Position numbers and translations under genes: made by a program
From: Paraspadella gotoi
Lineage: Eukaryota > Chaetognatha
Length of the DNA stretch: 64,000 nt
Assembly (NCBI GenBank): GCA_051294375.1
Contig: CM119263.1
Location: 15,165,374 to 15,229,373 of the forward strand
Direction of reading: 5' to 3'
Part shown: piece after piece, positions 21,082 through 32,216 of the stretch
Layout of the letters: each line of letters begins with the position of its first letter
Numbering within the stretch: the stretch's first letter is position 1
Notes under the pieces: generated by a model
Seen by the model: the letters and a program-made list of their open reading frames with translations, nothing else
What the model was told of the DNA's origin: nothing
The model's database searches: none

Positions 21082-21477
21082 ATGCATAAAGGCATAAAGC
21101 GATCGAAACGAACTAGAATCAACATTCGCAACTTCCATTTCTCATATTCTTTATTTTGTATTTCTTACAACGAATCTTGTCCCCCCCCTATAAAAACGAG
21201 AGAGAATAATGCGCATCCATCGATCGTCACCACTCCTCTTCCGACTTCATTGTTCAACAAGTTCTTTTTCATCGCCAATCAGCCCTACACAGATCTCCTC
21301 TCCCCTCTTCGACTGGAACTGCAGGACAAACCTCATCCTACCACTAATCAAACCATAAAGGGCGCGGCGAATTTTGGATTTGTGCCCGCGCAAAAAGCTT
21401 CTCTTGAAGCTCCTAATCACGGCATGCGTTTTGTCAATATTCCTGGTTGCGGGTCGATCTTACTGGTTAGCTTTTGA
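21082..21477 (+). CDS. ORF of 131 residues with a true ATG, unidentified
   Basis: An ATG at 21082 opens a frame to a TGA at 21475-21477. The first 25 residues are basic, the middle is Pro/Thr-rich and includes LFNKFFFIANQPYTDLLSPL, and the end reads GMRFVNIPGCGSILLVSF. The sequence is non-repetitive and only mildly pyrimidine-rich. No splice site is needed. I see no recognised domain, and no promoter or polyadenylation signal nearby. It may be a genuine small gene, an exon or chance. Confidence 0.28.
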   Translation: MHKGIKRSKRTRINIRNFHFSYSLFCISYNESCPPPIKTRENNAHPSIVTTPLPTSLFNKFFFIANQPYTDLLSPLRLELQDKPHPTTNQTIKGAANFGFVPAQKASLEAPNHGMRFVNIPGCGSILLVSF

Positions 21478-21749
21478 TTTTTGACATTTAAAATTTTCAA
21501 AAATATTATTTTTCATTTAATAATGTGATTCTTTTCACTAGTATGTCGTCTACTAATCGTAGTGTGGCTTAAAAATTTATGATTTATAATGCTAACTAAT
21601 TAATAATGATTTTTGATTAGACCATATAAATACGAAGATAATTTAAATTGTTAAACCGAGACTAAGGCAATAAGCTCACTCTTACACTTGAACGCAGAAA
21701 GCGATGAACGTATTTGAAAATCTATGTGCAATTTGAATTTTTAAATATT

Positions 21750-21960
21750 CTTGAAACATTATACCGCTTCCTTATAGGAGAAGCAGTACTCTGGAGTGTA
21801 TAAACAGACTGTGATGATCTTCATTAAAGATTGCAGAGACCTGCATTTATCTTGTAAGATGATGAGGCTTAAACCACCAATCCTGTCCAAAGTATATGGC
21901 AAGATAGCTTTAATTATTAAATAATGATAATTTTTTCTAATTAGTTGTTACCAATTTCAA
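21750..21960 (+). repeat. Interspersed repeat family, copy 2
   Basis: Matches the copy at 10498-10703 and shares an extra 5' block, TTGAAACATTATACC, with the copy at 53697. The same landmarks follow in the same order. It is slightly shorter than copy 1 through small deletions. Between 21960 and 22330 the DNA is AT-rich, then pyrimidine-rich, with no gene. Confidence 0.75.
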
Positions 21961-22372
21961 TACATTTTTTAAAAAAATTTTCTCATTATAAAAATTATAA
22001 TGATTATAAGATGAAAAACTTTAACCAAAAACAAAATCGATCTTTTAAAAAATTTTTAAATTATTTTTATCGATCGGCAATTCGTAACGAATAAAAAACT
22101 CGTAAGCGAAAAATCATTTATTTATTAGCCGATTTTAAAAACGTACGAGTTTGTTCGAGATGCAAAGAACTCTGGCGGATCCAAGTTAAACACAATTCAA
22201 CTGACACCGCCCTTTCAAGATTCTCTTCTCTCCCTCCCTCTCTGCTCTCCCATTTGTCTCATTCCTTTACTCTTCCCCCCCACAGTTTCTCACCCGCCGT
22301 TCATCTCCCCCTCACTAAATGTTTTAACCCTTCGACATCTACTCCATTATCAGTAACGATGAATCAGTGACG

Positions 22373-22445
22373 TTAATAATTCTCGCCTCGCGCCGACTCG
22401 CCAAAATGCTGAGCCGCAACCACCGACCGAATAACGCTTCTCTCT

Positions 22446-22492
<47 letters not shown>

Positions 22493-22760
22493 GTTTCGGT
22501 CTATTGCTCTGAGGAGTTGACAGTCTGTCCCTTGNNNNNNNNNNNNNNNNNNNNNNNNNGCCAGCTTTAACTCGGGCCTCGGATTGAAGTCGCCTCGCAA
22601 TCTCCCGCCATTGTTGTTGTCGTTGTCGTCGTCGTCGTTGTTTTTGAGGTTTTTCCTTCTGCGATTGGCTTCCTCCCGCCGCCCCCCACCCCCCCAAAGA
22701 ATTGCATCGACCAATGTTCCTCGAGGGTCAAATGTCCCCGGGTCAACGACATCAAAATTT
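22373..22760 (-). CDS. Weak minus-strand coding candidate split by a gap
   Basis: Between 22760 and 22560 the minus strand has three overlapping open frames, two with ATGs (22755, 22714). One starts MSLTRGHLTLEEHWSMQFFG; another reads GGRLRGDFNPRPELKL up to the 25-N gap at 22535-22559. A GTC/GTT repeat supplies Thr, Asp or Gln runs depending on frame. Beyond the gap lies a GA repeat. Frame cannot be chosen. I list the locus as possible coding only. Confidence 0.18.
22438..22494. repeat. Interrupted CT microsatellite
   Basis: CT-rich low complexity just left of the 25-N gap at 22535. A shorter (CT)n lies at 23328-23356 inside pyrimidine-rich DNA (22930-23380) that has no supported gene. Confidence 0.85.
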
Positions 22761-23322
22761 CACATTATTTACAAATCAATTTTTCATAGATATCGAAGTA
22801 CGAATAAGTACAGAGTATAAATTAAAGTAGGTACGTATCGAAATGAGTCCGTGCCCTATATGTAATTTTTCTCCTGTAAAAATAAAAGTTAGAAACAAAA
22901 GGCAAAGCTCGTTCGTCGCCCGTTAATCTTATCATCTTCGCCCCTGAGTTGCTTCGTCCGCTTTCCGTTCGTTGCCTCTTCCTCTGTTCTTTGCCCTTTC
23001 GTTTTTTCTCCTTTAAATCGCTGGATTTAAATTTTTTTTACTTCGTGACGAGTGTCACTACAGCCTCACGTTTTGATCACGCTCACTCCTTTGAGTCTTC
23101 ACCATCAAGCGTCCCAATCAAAGCTTCTACATCGACACAATCCCCTCTCCCTTCCCCAGCAATGAATCGATCCCACCTCCCTCGCGCCCGACCTAAACTC
23201 TCCGCTCATAATCTCACCTCCATCCGACCTTACCCTCGCCAACCCTCCGCAAGTTTTATAGCCAGCCGAAATTTTAGGAAAAAAGATAATCCGTTTCTTT
23301 CTCGTCGGAAAGCCTCCATTAT

Positions 23323-23359
<37 letters not shown>

Positions 23360-23380
23360 CCCTCCCCTTCCCCTTTATAA

Positions 23381-24465
23381 TAATAACTTTCTCGACTCCA
23401 TCGCCACATTTATTTTTAGTTCGAGAATATATAAACTTGGGACGGAACGTCCGAAAATCGCTTTTCGAATCTTCGCAGCTTTTTTGATCGAGTTATCGTG
23501 ACGCGTTATTTCCAAAATGAGGTTTGAACACAAAATTGTTTCCGTTTGTCCCTTCTACTGGTAATAATAATTGTTCAAAAATTTTATTTGTTATTATTAT
23601 TATTTCTTACATGACCCTCGTGCCCACCTTCTAAATCGTTATATTGAGCGCAGCGGACTAAATTCCTAAGGAAAAGTGAAAAAGGTTCCATGGCACGGCG
23701 CCAAAAAGAAAGAAGAGGATTTTCTTCTAAGGAATCCAGTCGTGCTGCTGTACTCAATGTTTTTCATCACAACTGTCGAAGTTGTTTTTATAAAGTTTTC
23801 CTTTTTCCATTTTTTTTTTACCATTTCCTCGTCACGTTTAATTCGTTTTCCTAATTTCTCCCTCACCGATCTCCGAAGAGAAAACTCGCTTCGACCTTCG
23901 AGAATTCTGCTTCATTTTTCTTCCTCCTTTCCTCCTTTTCTTTTCCTCTCTCGCCAGCGTGGTCGTTTCGCGTCGCCATCTCAAAAATAAATTTTGGTTA
24001 AGGGGTTTTTTTTTTATCCTCTCGGGCGTCCCTTAATGGAATCTTAACCCTAACTTTATAGAGATTCCTAGTTTAGCGGCTGTCATTCCTTGTTACCATA
24101 CCTGACTAGTTTTCTTTATAATCCTAAGTAACTGAAACATCAGACCGACAAAGAAATATATCGGTGCTTTAGGCTTTAGCCATTACTCGAGAATAACACA
24201 AAATTATTCTCCGGCGCAGCTTAGCCAACAAACTCTTAACATTTCTGAAACTCATTTTTTGTTTCTCTCTTCCCACGAACCCACCCAAAAAACAACACTC
24301 CCTGACTGTGGTCCACTCCCAAAAACGCCTACCCCCACCACTGGTGAAGACCGACCACACCGCGGGCTCCCGCTCCTTCTACCCTCGCCTTCCATTCCTC
24401 ACGCGCCCCGCTCCGGGTCTGATGATCATCAGAGTCTCTTAGGGTATTTTTTTCCCTCCTTCCAC
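23381..24465. other. Mixed intergenic DNA
   Basis: AT-rich then pyrimidine-rich DNA. Frames at 23676-23990 and 24259 onward run with the pyrimidine bias and lack splice or start support. It ends at a 52-N gap (24466-24517). Confidence 0.5.
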
Positions 24466-24780
24466 NNNNNNNNNNNNNNNNNNNNNNNNNNNNNNNNNNN
24501 NNNNNNNNNNNNNNNNNTCTTCTTTCACCGGAGGAATAATTTAATAATAATTAATAATAATTAAAATTTCTCGTCGCGTTTATTTTTTTCGATTCTCTTC
24601 TTTTCTCTTCTTCTTTCTCTTTTCAATTCTCTCTCGGTTTCGCCTTTCAATCTTCAATCCCAGTTTTTTTTTCTCTCTCTCTCTCTCCCTTTCTTTTCTT
24701 TTTTCTTCTGTTTTCTGTTTTCTTTTCTTTTCCGCTTCTCTGATTCTCCTTTCTTTAGTTTTTTCTTTTTTTTTCCTCAG

Positions 24781-24838
24781 GTGACAGGCATAAAATCTTC
24801 GGAGAGAAAACTAACCCTTCCGCGGATTTTGATGGGTT
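24781..24838 (+). CDS. Possible exon start after a strong 3' splice site
   Basis: A long T/C tract ending TTTTTTTTCCTCAG (24780) is followed by an open frame, VTGIKSSERKLTLPRILMG, that runs into a 282-N gap (24839-25120). The acceptor is one of the best in the window, but T/C-rich DNA produces such signals readily. Nothing beyond the gap confirms it. Confidence 0.2.
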
Positions 24839-25120
24839 NNNNNNNNNNNNNNNNNNNNNNNNNNNNNNNNNNNNNNNNNNNNNNNNNNNNNNNNNNNNNN
24901 NNNNNNNNNNNNNNNNNNNNNNNNNNNNNNNNNNNNNNNNNNNNNNNNNNNNNNNNNNNNNNNNNNNNNNNNNNNNNNNNNNNNNNNNNNNNNNNNNNNN
25001 NNNNNNNNNNNNNNNNNNNNNNNNNNNNNNNNNNNNNNNNNNNNNNNNNNNNNNNNNNNNNNNNNNNNNNNNNNNNNNNNNNNNNNNNNNNNNNNNNNNN
25101 NNNNNNNNNNNNNNNNNNNN

Positions 25121-25262
25121 TTTCCGCGCTAACAATTCATGCGAGTCCAAGATATCTTTTAATTTTTCCCGCTCGAATCTCGTCAGGTCTTCATTCAACT
25201 TTTCGTTCGTCGCGTTTTTTTCGACCCGAATCGAATTCAAGAGGCTTCAATAATTCATCCCT
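25121..25262 (-). CDS. Possible helical exon on the minus strand
   Basis: Reading down from about 25281, one minus-strand frame gives AWQKLRDELLKPLEF and then basic sequence to a TGA. An overlapping frame from about 25239 gives NEKLNEDLTRFEREKLKDIL and DSHELLARK up to the gap at 25120. Both read as charged amphipathic helices. The second loosely recalls the C-terminal helices of sorting-nexin BAR domains. The strand is purine-rich, which by itself yields Lys/Glu/Arg-rich peptides, so this may be an artefact. A frameshift in the assembly could join the two frames. Confidence 0.22.
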
Positions 25263-25381
25263 CAATTTCTGCCAAGCCTCAGTTTATGAATTGCAAGGTT
25301 TCACCTTTGCAGTCTGCAATCTCGCTCGCTTTCGCTCGTCTCCAGTCTCTCTCGCTCTTTCTCTGTTTCTACTGCCGTAGA

Positions 25382-26095
25382 TGCTCGAAACTTTATTCCT
25401 ATCTTGAACGTTGTTTTTATTTTGTTTGGAATTTCCCAATCTCCCTTTCCTAGTACATCCCGTCTTGCTTCCTTTCCTTCTTTCTCACATTCTCAGCTTT
25501 TCCCGATTTTTTTCTTTTTTCTTTTATTTTATTTCCTCAACGCGCTTTCTCTTATTTCCTTTTCCTTTTTTTTTTCTTTCCAACCGTCGTTTAAAGTTGA
25601 ATGAAAATGGAATGAAATTTTTCTGGAACCGAGGTTTCTTTTTTTCATCTTTTTTTTTTTATTTTCTTTTTTTCTCTCTCTCTCTCCCTTTATCCCACTT
25701 CTTTCCTCCTCGACAATTTGGGTTTTTAATGATGAGTCTTTTTCCCTTCTCTCGCTGATGGCTCTTCCGCCTCAATCCTTTTTTTCCTATTTTTTTCTTC
25801 TTCGTCTCAGTTTTTCTTTTTTTTTTCCTTTATTTTCACCCTCTCGTTTATTTCTTGTTGCTTTCTATTTCCTTTTTTACAGAGCGTTCTTCTCTTTCTT
25901 TACTTCTCAGATTCTCCTCTTTAGTGACATCAACGTATCATCCCGTTTTTCTCTTTTCTCTTAATTTTATCTTTACTGCTTCTTTACAACTTTTTTTTTC
26001 TCTGTATCTTTTTATTTTTCCTTTACTTTTTTTAGAAATACTTCCTTCGCTCTCAGACTTCCATCAAATTCTCTCTTTTCCCCACGGAGGCTAAT
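25382..26095. other. T/C-rich low-complexity DNA
   Basis: Long TTTTCTTT and CTTTCC stretches. Plus-strand frames are Phe/Leu/Ser strings and carry no coding evidence. Confidence 0.8.
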
Positions 26096-26158
26096 TTGCA
26101 TATTCTCCTACTCGGGCGCGGTTTTTTTTTTCCTAGTGGATTGACCGAGTCCTCTTGT

Positions 26159-26160
<2 letters not shown>

Positions 26161-26256
<96 letters not shown>

Positions 26257-26268
26257 TCTCTCTCTCTC
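26161..26268. repeat. Long (TC)n microsatellite, about 105 bp
   Basis: Nearly perfect TC repeat with two TTTC interruptions near the right end. Sequence from 26270 to 26640 is AT-rich with no gene. Confidence 0.95.
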
Positions 26269-26754
26269 ATTTGCATATTTGACAAATCTCGATTTCTATC
26301 TTGATGAAGTGGGTGGAATTCGCTACTGGCTCCCTCTTCTTGCACACCTGTCTTTAACCATCAAAGAAATCGGTTTAAAAATGTAAATTAGTTTGTTTTT
26401 CTTCAAAAATACTTTTTCTGACAACTTCGATGTACGGAATCTCTTCCTGAACTGTTTTAAATTTATATGCAAGTCGTTTTAAATTTGTAAGAATACCGCA
26501 TTCTTTTTCGTCGCATAAAAATATTGTGAATTTTTATTGTAGTTCTCACTAATTCAGAATCATAATTTAATTAATTATTCCAACTAAATTTCTGCCTTTG
26601 CGAATTCCATTAGCAACAACTAAACGTCAGAGTGTCGTTCGCAATTTTCGCCGTCTTTAGCCTTTCCCGGCGTCAAAGGTCACCTAATATGATTTGTTTG
26701 AAGGGAAAAAAAACGCAGCCGAGGGAATTTGTTCGTGACTGCGAAGAAAGTGAA

Positions 26755-26870
26755 ATCCTGCACGTGCAACTCCATATTTACGCGTGCAGTTGCAGCTCGC
26801 CATAATTCAGCGCATGCGAGCACGTGCACCTAGTACTTGCGCGCGCGGAAAGGGCGGGTCTTTGGCGCGC
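26755..26870. promoter_or_regulatory. CpG-rich promoter-like patch with E-boxes and NRF-1-like site
   Basis: Two CACGTG E-boxes (26761-26766, 26821-26826), an NRF-1-like palindrome CGCATGCG (26811-26818) and GCGCGCGCGG and GGCGCGCG blocks just left of a 97-N gap (26880-26976). A TCAAAGGTCA nuclear-receptor-type half-site lies near 26675. The ATG of the next candidate is 40 bp right of the gap, so this could be its promoter. Inferred from motifs only. Confidence 0.35.
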
Positions 26871-27016
26871 GAATCGAAGNNNNNNNNNNNNNNNNNNNNN
26901 NNNNNNNNNNNNNNNNNNNNNNNNNNNNNNNNNNNNNNNNNNNNNNNNNNNNNNNNNNNNNNNNNNNNNNNNNNNNAGAGAGAGAGAGAGAGAGAGAGTT
27001 TCAAGGTTCGCGCTCC

Positions 27017-27181
27017 ATGGCAACGGGGGGAATGGAGCTTCTAAGCCTGAAAAGCTCGCGAGGTTTAGATTCTGAGGGTCAAGACGTCGAAATACGAAGA
27101 CCTGAGGAAGCGTCAATGCATGTGATTTTATTAATCATTACGTCTAGCGAATTACAAATATTAAGTTTTCTATTGAAGTAA
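27017..27181 (+). CDS. ORF or first exon, 54 residues, unidentified
   Basis: An ATG in good context (CGCTCCATGGCAACG) opens 54 codons to a TAA at 27179-27181. It starts MATGGMELLSLKSSRGLDSE, continues with acidic and basic residues, and ends in a hydrophobic stretch, HVILLIITSSELQILSFLLK, that could span a membrane. It lies just after a GA repeat and a gap, downstream of the CpG patch at 26.8 kb. It is non-repetitive. It may instead splice at an internal GT (CAT|GTGATT near 27121). The family is not recognised. Confidence 0.33.
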   Translation: MATGGMELLSLKSSRGLDSEGQDVEIRRPEEASMHVILLIITSSELQILSFLLK

Positions 27182-27544
27182 TTCGAAAAAAAATCATTAT
27201 CGAGCATGTAATAAAAGGCTAAATTAAAGAGATTTCATGCTAACCTGTGTCGGAGAAGTATTTATTGGATGCTTATTAAAAAAAATTTCATTTTTCGTGA
27301 TTTTTAACTAAATTATAATATAATTTGGGAGGAGTTAGCTAAACGATTTTTGGATAAGTTAATATCCATTAAGATTTTCTCATTTTCTCGCTCCGAAGAA
27401 AAGAGGCTACATTAAGAAGACATATTGGAAGTCGTTATATTTGTAAAAGTGATAGATGGCCCCAGTAACGATTCACCCTCCAATTATCATACTTAAAGTT
27501 ATGAAGGAATAAAAAAAACTAGTTGGAGAGGAGAAAAAAAAGGT

Positions 27545-27586
<42 letters not shown>

Positions 27587-27868
27587 TGCAAAATTGGTTC
27601 AATAACCACAATCGCGGCGGACATAACTTTTTATAACTTCCCCCCATCAGACTCATTTAGACTCCTTTTATTGCCTTTTATGATAGGGGTGGCGAGCAGA
27701 TTGAGAGCACGAGAGATAGAGGGACAGAAAGTCGGAAAATGAGAAAGGTTAGGACAGACAGAGACGTTGAAATAAACAGAAAATGGAGAAAAATACATAA
27801 AGACAGCGTAGGCTTACGCAGAATCGAATCCCTTGATGGAAATGTTTTTCATAAGCTTTATCTAGTAG
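27182..27868. other. AT-rich DNA with a GA microsatellite
   Basis: Unique AT-rich sequence, then (GA)n at 27548-27585. A frame at 27739-27867 has a true ATG and runs into the 167-N gap (27869-28035), but its DNA is purine-rich and unsupported. Confidence 0.6.
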
Positions 27869-28066
27869 NNNNNNNNNNNNNNNNNNNNNNNNNNNNNNNN
27901 NNNNNNNNNNNNNNNNNNNNNNNNNNNNNNNNNNNNNNNNNNNNNNNNNNNNNNNNNNNNNNNNNNNNNNNNNNNNNNNNNNNNNNNNNNNNNNNNNNNN
28001 NNNNNNNNNNNNNNNNNNNNNNNNNNNNNNNNNNNTTTCTTTCAGCTTCACCCCTTCACTCTCTCT

Positions 28067-28160
28067 CACTTCCTGTTCAGTACCGGGGCGGGCAGATCTC
28101 TTTGCCGGTAAAAGCTTTACTTTCCGGTTGTAAGCTTTTATGACGTCACGGCGGCCATTA
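28067..28160 (+). promoter_or_regulatory. Promoter-like cluster: ETS, CRE and YY1-type motifs
   Basis: CACTTCCTG (28067-28075) and TTTCCGGTTG (28121-28130) fit ETS-family sites. TGACGTCA (28141-28148) is a perfect CRE palindrome for CREB/ATF factors. GCGGCCAT (28151-28158) is the reverse of a YY1 ATGGCCGC core. The motifs sit within 95 bp, and an ATG frame begins 53 bp downstream at 28213. Motif identity is established knowledge; promoter activity is inferred. Confidence 0.45.
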
Positions 28161-28212
28161 AAAACGTTTTCATTACGCGAATCTTTCTTTAAACCTTTTC
28201 TTTATATTCGAA

Positions 28213-28512
<300 letters not shown>

Positions 28513-29151
28513 TGACGCTGACAAACTGCAGTAAAACAACTGCTCCTTTAATCTCCACAAGATGATCATCCGCAGGAGATCTTGACGGTTAAAACTGCAA
28601 AACAACAGGAAAGAAATATTCTAACTGAAAATATATTTTTATCAGGGAGGCAACCTCGTTGAGTAACAACCTGTTGAGATATCCTTAGCATAATACATCG
28701 ACTTAAAAGAGGAGAATAGAAATTATCTGATAAGAAATCAATAACACACGATTATCGAATCTACGACAGCTTTTGAGACTTGCCTCATTTTCTTATCTTA
28801 CCCTTTTTCTTTTTAATTTTCTCTCCCTCCTTATCTTTTATCTATTCCCTCTTCTCCCTATCTCTCTTTTCCCCTCTCCCTAGTCCTTAACCACGCCCCC
28901 TACGAACCGATTCGTCGTTTCGAATTGATGAAAAAATTAGATCAAAGGACTCGGAGAAAAAGAAAGACGCTCTTCCCTGACGTCTTGCGGTCGTTATTTC
29001 CCCGGACAACGTTTTTCCTTCCCCCCCCCCTTTTTTTTTCTTTTCCTCCTTTTTTTAAATTTCTTTCTTTTTTTTCTTTCGCTCATTTCGGAAGTAAACA
29101 AACGAGCGGACGGGAGGGTTTGATCAAAGTTGAGATTCGCTCATCGATCAA

Positions 29152-29176
29152 ATGAGTGGACGACCGGAGAGAGAAG
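29152..29176 (+). CDS. Candidate short first coding exon with a consensus donor
   Basis: ATG at 29152 gives MSGRPERE plus one base and then GAGAAG|GTAAGT, a 5' splice site that matches consensus at every position. The DNA after it is a CT repeat, as in an intron. Unspliced, the frame stays open through the repeat and ends at 29427 after a unique 52-codon stretch that includes LKREREEVQVLPPPRPAKDA. The minus strand is also open here. A CpG-containing stretch (29095-29150) lies upstream. The next exon is not located, and the product is unknown. Confidence 0.33.
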
Positions 29177-29180
29177 GTAA

Positions 29181-29182
<2 letters not shown>

Positions 29183-29237
<55 letters not shown>

Positions 29238-29264
29238 CTCGCTCTCTCTCTCTCTCTCTCTCCG
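29183..29264. repeat. (TC)n microsatellite
   Basis: TC repeat with two CTCGCTCTCG interruptions near 29234. After 29430 the DNA is AT-rich with a 206-N gap at 29637-29842. Confidence 0.92.
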
Positions 29265-29842
29265 GCGATTGAAAAGAGAGAGAGAGGAGGTACAAGTTCT
29301 CCCCCCACCGCGACCTGCGAAGGATGCAGTCGACTTTGATACATCGTCAAGAGGAAGATTGATGTCGAGTAAATACCGCGTGACCTTCCTTCTTTCTCTC
29401 CCGTGTGAAGCCGCGAGTTGGGTGTAAACAAAAGGGACGTGATAGACTTGAATATTTTTTTTTATTCAGTTACTTTACAGTAATTTAAAAGAAATGAGTC
29501 TCATTGCTCAATGTATTTCTTTTTAATCAAGCAGTATATTCCATTTTTCAATTCTACATAAAATTAAAATGCATTTTTCCTCGTGAATAATTGTCACCTG
29601 AGACGACGACATCCATGAGGAAATGTTTCACCGATGNNNNNNNNNNNNNNNNNNNNNNNNNNNNNNNNNNNNNNNNNNNNNNNNNNNNNNNNNNNNNNNN
29701 NNNNNNNNNNNNNNNNNNNNNNNNNNNNNNNNNNNNNNNNNNNNNNNNNNNNNNNNNNNNNNNNNNNNNNNNNNNNNNNNNNNNNNNNNNNNNNNNNNNN
29801 NNNNNNNNNNNNNNNNNNNNNNNNNNNNNNNNNNNNNNNNNN

Positions 29843-31112
29843 TATTTACTTGGGAGTTGGGACGATTTTCCTACATTTTTTGCGGTTTTTATTAAATCGT
29901 CAGAAGCACAAACCAATAAAATTGGTGCGTAAACATTTTCCTCGTCTTTGATCGCTCCAGTTTTCTCTTATTTCGTAACGCAGACGAAAGCCGTTTTTTA
30001 AAAAAAAGCTTTGTTTGGGTTTAGCCGGTTTTAATGCGATAAAAACACGCGATGGTCTCGATATAAAAAAACGGACAGATTCGAATTATTGAGGTTTGAA
30101 AAAAAAAAACAGCAAAAAAAATTTTAAATTTGAAAGAAAAAAAAGTGAGAGTTGACGTGAGGGGTTCTGGGCGCACGAGATAGAGCGTTAAAACCTTTTT
30201 TTATTCATTCACGTGGCTTCCGTTTCACTCGTTAATTCAATCACGTTCCAATTTTTGTTTCCTTCTCTCTCTCTCTCTCTAACTCACCTTTATTTCATTA
30301 TTATTTATTTCTGTCGACGGCTTCTCTATATATTGATAAGTTTGCATTTTTACCTGTCGTATGAAAATAAATGAAAAAAATCTAAAATGAAATTCGAACT
30401 TTACGGAACTCGGTGAAAATAAAATTTTGTTGTTAGTGAAGCTACAATAAAATGAAAATTAATTTTCCATTAAATCTTTGACTTCTAAAATTTTTGAGCC
30501 AGTTCGCTGAATGTCAAAAATCGCGACTTAAAAAATGACTCACGTTGTTGAGTGTCTTGTTTTGGAGGAGATCTAATGGTTTGGTGACATGTATTATTTG
30601 GATAACGTAATATATTTTCTATACACTCTCTTAATTTGGTTTATAATGGTTTGAATTATTCTCTAATTATTATCACATTTTTAACGATTGAATAAAAACA
30701 GGAGGGACCGAACAAGTCCTAATTGAGTTTTCAACCATTGGTTACATGCTACTTCTGAACTCATATTTGTACTGCGAAAAAAAGGCTTCTTTATTATGAA
30801 AATCTTTTTTTATAAAATCTAATCAAAACCGCTCAATTATTCGTCGGTAGTTTAGCTTTTGAATTAATAAATAAAACGGGAATTAATGACCTTTACGAGA
30901 GTCAACAAGGAAATTAATCAGAGGATGAGGAGAAGAAAGAAAACAACGATAACACTCAATAGCATCAAAATGAAAGGGAAAAAATCGGCTGCAATGTAGA
31001 TGAGAGAGAGAAAAAGGGAGAGAGAGAGAGACGAGAGATACTGAGAGAGATGAGATGACGAGAGAGATGATATGGAGAGAACGAGAGAAAGAGAGAGGAG
31101 AGCAGAGAAGAA
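29843..31112. other. AT-rich intergenic DNA
   Basis: No frame of note. A-runs and T-runs and a short (CT)n near 30266. It ends with GA-rich sequence (31000-31110) at a 25-N gap (31113-31137). Confidence 0.65.
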
Positions 31113-31238
31113 NNNNNNNNNNNNNNNNNNNNNNNNNAGAGAGAGAGAACTTTGAACATTGAACATTTATCTGAGTGAGCTTTAGGCACTAAGAGAGAGT
31201 GAGAGAGAGTAAAAAAAATATGTGGACTTTTTTCTCAG

Positions 31239-31436
31239 TCGGACCGGAACACTTTTGCCATTTTCGGTGACTGTGATACAACCTCCTTCCCCCACGCCCA
31301 TTTGCTTTCCCATACGGTATCCTCCAACTCTTCGTCTTCCTCCTCCTCCTCCTCCTCCTCTTCCTCCTGAACATCGTTCCGCTCTCCGATTTGAAACTGA
31401 AATTTCCGTTGAAGCCACAATTAACTTCAAAATAAG
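31239..31436 (+). CDS. Candidate internal exon with good splice sites at both ends
   Basis: A pyrimidine-rich acceptor (ACTTTTTTCTCAG, ending 31238) and a strong donor (AATAAG|GTGAGG at 31437) bound 198 nt. One plus-strand frame is open throughout, entering with one base and leaving with two, so the exon is a multiple of three. It reads RTGTLLPFSVTVIQPPSPTP, then a CCT repeat giving a Pro run, then HRSALRFETEISVEATINFK. Other frames and the minus strand are also open in part, so the splice signals carry the call. Product unknown. Confidence 0.35.
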
Positions 31437-31458
31437 GTGAGGACTCATGAAGAGGAGG

Positions 31459-32068
31459 AGAAGAAAGAGGAGGATGATGATGACGACGATGACAACGACG
31501 ATGACGAAAAAAAAAGGAGGTGAGAGGCCGAGGAAGGGTTCCCCATTTGTCACGCACGAAACTCGGAAAAAATTGTTTTGAAAAAAAAAATATTTTGACC
31601 AAAAAGGGGAAAAAATATTTTTTTTTTTCTGGGAGGGACATAAAATGCAATGGCTTTTTAAGTTATAACTTGCTATAAACTTGAGAATTAGAATAGCGGA
31701 TTTAAATTGTGAGATAAATACTTTTATCCAGTTTTGTGTGTTTTGGAAAGACTCTTTGTTTAGGACTCTTACACTCTGACACTCCGTTTCTCTCTTCTTC
31801 TCTTTTCTTTCATAAAAAAAAAGAGAAAGTTTTTCTGCACCCCGCATGATTTCTGTAATCGCACGAAAGTCCAGGGAGATGCGGATTACGGATCCCCAGC
31901 TTGATGAATCGATGTCAAACTGCGGTGTACAAAAAAAAAGTCACGTAAAAAAAAAATTGACGAAACCAAAAAAAAAACGGAGGGAAAATCTCTGTTTTTT
32001 GGGCCAAAGGAGCGAGGAACCCCCCTGCGGGTTTCCGCCAACAAAAAAGACGAATCTCGCTTCGCCAC
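31459..32068. other. GAT/GAC repeat then A-rich DNA
   Basis: Imperfect GAT/GAC triplets at 31464-31506 and A-rich homopolymer DNA beyond. No supported gene. Confidence 0.7.
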
Positions 32069-32216
32069 TAAAATAACACAGAGAGAAAAAAAAAACTAAT
32101 GTAGAATGAAATAACACCCAGAGAAAAATGTGGGATAAAATAACACTATGAGAAAAGAAAATTTGGAGTAAAAGGACACCAAGAAAATAATGTAGTGTAA
32201 AATAAATCTTTCGAAC
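32066..32216. repeat. Degenerate ~33-bp tandem repeat
   Basis: Four to five diverged units built on TAAAATAACAC followed by AGAGAAAAATGTGG (starts near 32069, 32108, 32136, 32168, 32198). Divergence is high, so an old array. The 738-N gap at 32474-33211 follows after further AT-rich DNA. Confidence 0.55.

Noticed and set aside
25404-26094. Several Phe/Leu/Ser-rich plus-strand ORFs that look like membrane proteins
   Set aside because: The DNA is T/C-rich low complexity; stops are absent by composition and no start or splice support exists.
29141-29431. Minus-strand peptide containing LHTGEK, as in C2H2 zinc-finger linkers
   Set aside because: No Cys or His pairs in zinc-finger spacing surround it.
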